Source: Hermatobates lingyangjiaoensis
Lineage: Eukaryota; Arthropoda; Insecta; Hemiptera; Hermatobatidae
Direction: 5' to 3'
Assembly (NCBI GenBank): GCA_026182355.1
Contig: JAPFBL010000224.1
Coordinates: forward strand, 488,501-552,500
DNA: 64,000 bases
Under the pieces are notes generated by a model. It saw nothing but the letters and a program-made list of their open reading frames with translations, did no database searches and was not told the origin of the DNA. Of this stretch, positions 63,151-64,000 are shown one piece after another; positions within the stretch are counted from its first letter, which is position 1; every line of letters begins with the position of its first letter. The position numbers and the translations under genes were made by a program.

Positions 63151-63735
63151 GTATGATACGAATTAAAAATGTGTTTTTACTGAATAATAAATAGTTTTTA
63201 AAATTCCCATTTGATTTTTCAGAAGTTTACTTTTTTTTTTAAATAGTTTTTAAAATTCCTATTTGATTTTTCAGAAGTTTACCTTTTTTTTTAATTAAAT
63301 TTTGTTTAGATCAATACCTAGGGTTTCATTTTTTTGAAATCTCAAATTTCTTAAAGAATCCATTAGCCTGGTGCACCATCGGTATGTTGTGTCACCCATC
63401 CAATTACTAAAACGCCCAATGTTGCTTAACTTTGGTGATCAAGTAAGAACCGGTGCATTTAACAATTTAACATGACTTTTATAGTTCTTGCAGTGTGATG
63501 CGAATTAAAAAATGTGTTTTTACGTAATAATAGTTTTTAAAATTCCATTTGATTTTCAAGATTTTTTTTTTTTTTTTTAGTGAAACTTGGTCAGATCAAT
63601 ATCTAGTGTTCCACTTTTCTGAAATCTTCGATTTCTTAAAGTTTTAGTGTTATTTTGTTTCAAGCAGTGTAATGAAGTTAAGCCAATAATTTGTTAAATA
63701 CATGCATATTGTTAGTGCCACAGAGGTTAGTAAAT
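63151..63735. repeat. Duplicated spacer around the 5S-like copies
   Basis: AAAAATGTGTTTTTACTGAA, TTTTTAAAATTCC.ATTTGAT and CAATAcCTAG-type words occur after copy 1 (63160-63350) and again after copy 2 (63500-63650). A further internal duplication doubles AAATAGTTTTTAAAATTCC near 63190 and 63241. This fits a fragment of a decayed tandem 5S cluster. Confidence 0.75.
63360..63490 (-). pseudogene. 5S rRNA-like pseudogene, copy 2
   Basis: On the minus strand: GCACCGGTTCTTACTTGATC, ACCAAAGTTAAGCAAC and AATTGGATGGGTGACAC, nearer to the functional 5S than copy 1. It has an insertion in the 5' third. The spacer between the copies is itself duplicated, giving a tandem unit of about 342 bp. Confidence 0.85.
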
Positions 63736-63992
63736 AAGATATTATTATCAACCGTCACACATCGTCTATCGCTTGTTGAAGTCGCCCGACCGGTTTCGCA
63801 ATGGCTGCATCATCAAAACTGTTAGTTAGGAAATTTAGGCATATATATTGGCACCATTGAGTTAAAATAGGCATTTATATCCGTGATTTTGGAAGGTTAC
63901 ATTAGTCCAATTGATGATGCAGCCATTGCGAAACCGGTCGGGCGCTTCCAACAGCGATAGACGAGGTATGACGGTTGATAATAATATCTTAA
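63736..63992. repeat. Foldback element, family D
   Basis: Arms 63736-63818 and 63909-63990 are inverted copies around a 90-bp centre. Both carry TTGATGA, T, GCA..TGC hairpin, GAA, palindrome ACCGGT, C (right arm 63911-63940 on +; left arm 63789-63818 on -). The first base is T rather than C, and stem I is not evident. Confidence 0.8.
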
Positions 63993-64000
63993 TAATTTGT

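Overview
The window is nuclear DNA of an insect. It is AT-rich, its genes carry GT-AG introns, and one gene encodes a 7tm_6-type odorant receptor, a family confined to insects. The order cannot be settled from the sequence. The DNA is crowded with transposable-element remains, which suggests a large, repeat-rich genome.

Two host genes lie on the + strand. The first (17511-27302) is a complete five-exon odorant receptor of 379 residues. The second (from 33398 to beyond the right edge) is VPS54, the GARP-complex vesicle-tethering subunit (fly: scattered). Eighteen VPS54 exons join in one frame to 918 codons; only the last exon or exons are missing. Every long intron of both genes is filled with repeats.

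Left part, 1-17500: a 29-copy 36-bp minisatellite; tRNA-derived SINEs; a degenerate GC-richer retroelement-like stretch; an apparently intact R1/Jockey-group non-LTR retrotransposon (6569-11832, two overlapping open frames, 14-bp target duplication); and a 92-bp satellite with a higher-order period of seven monomers.

Middle and right: further tandem arrays (147 bp in the receptor, 83 bp and GAATGA-rich in VPS54); at least twelve SINE copies, several with exact target duplications; a 574-bp hAT-type element nested in a SINE; a 506-bp Tc1/mariner-superfamily derivative with long terminal inverted repeats; Penelope-like element (PLE) fragments; and two 5S rRNA-like pseudogenes at the right edge.

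The most interesting signal is a short RNA-like motif that recurs in about ten otherwise different repeat families, mostly foldback elements and the 5' ends of PLE fragments. It reads YUGANGA, one extra nucleotide, a short hairpin, GAA, a self-complementary A...U block, then a base other than G. In four families the flanks also pair as a stem. This is the layout of a type I hammerhead ribozyme with a palindromic stem III. In one PLE copy the start codon sits inside that palindrome.
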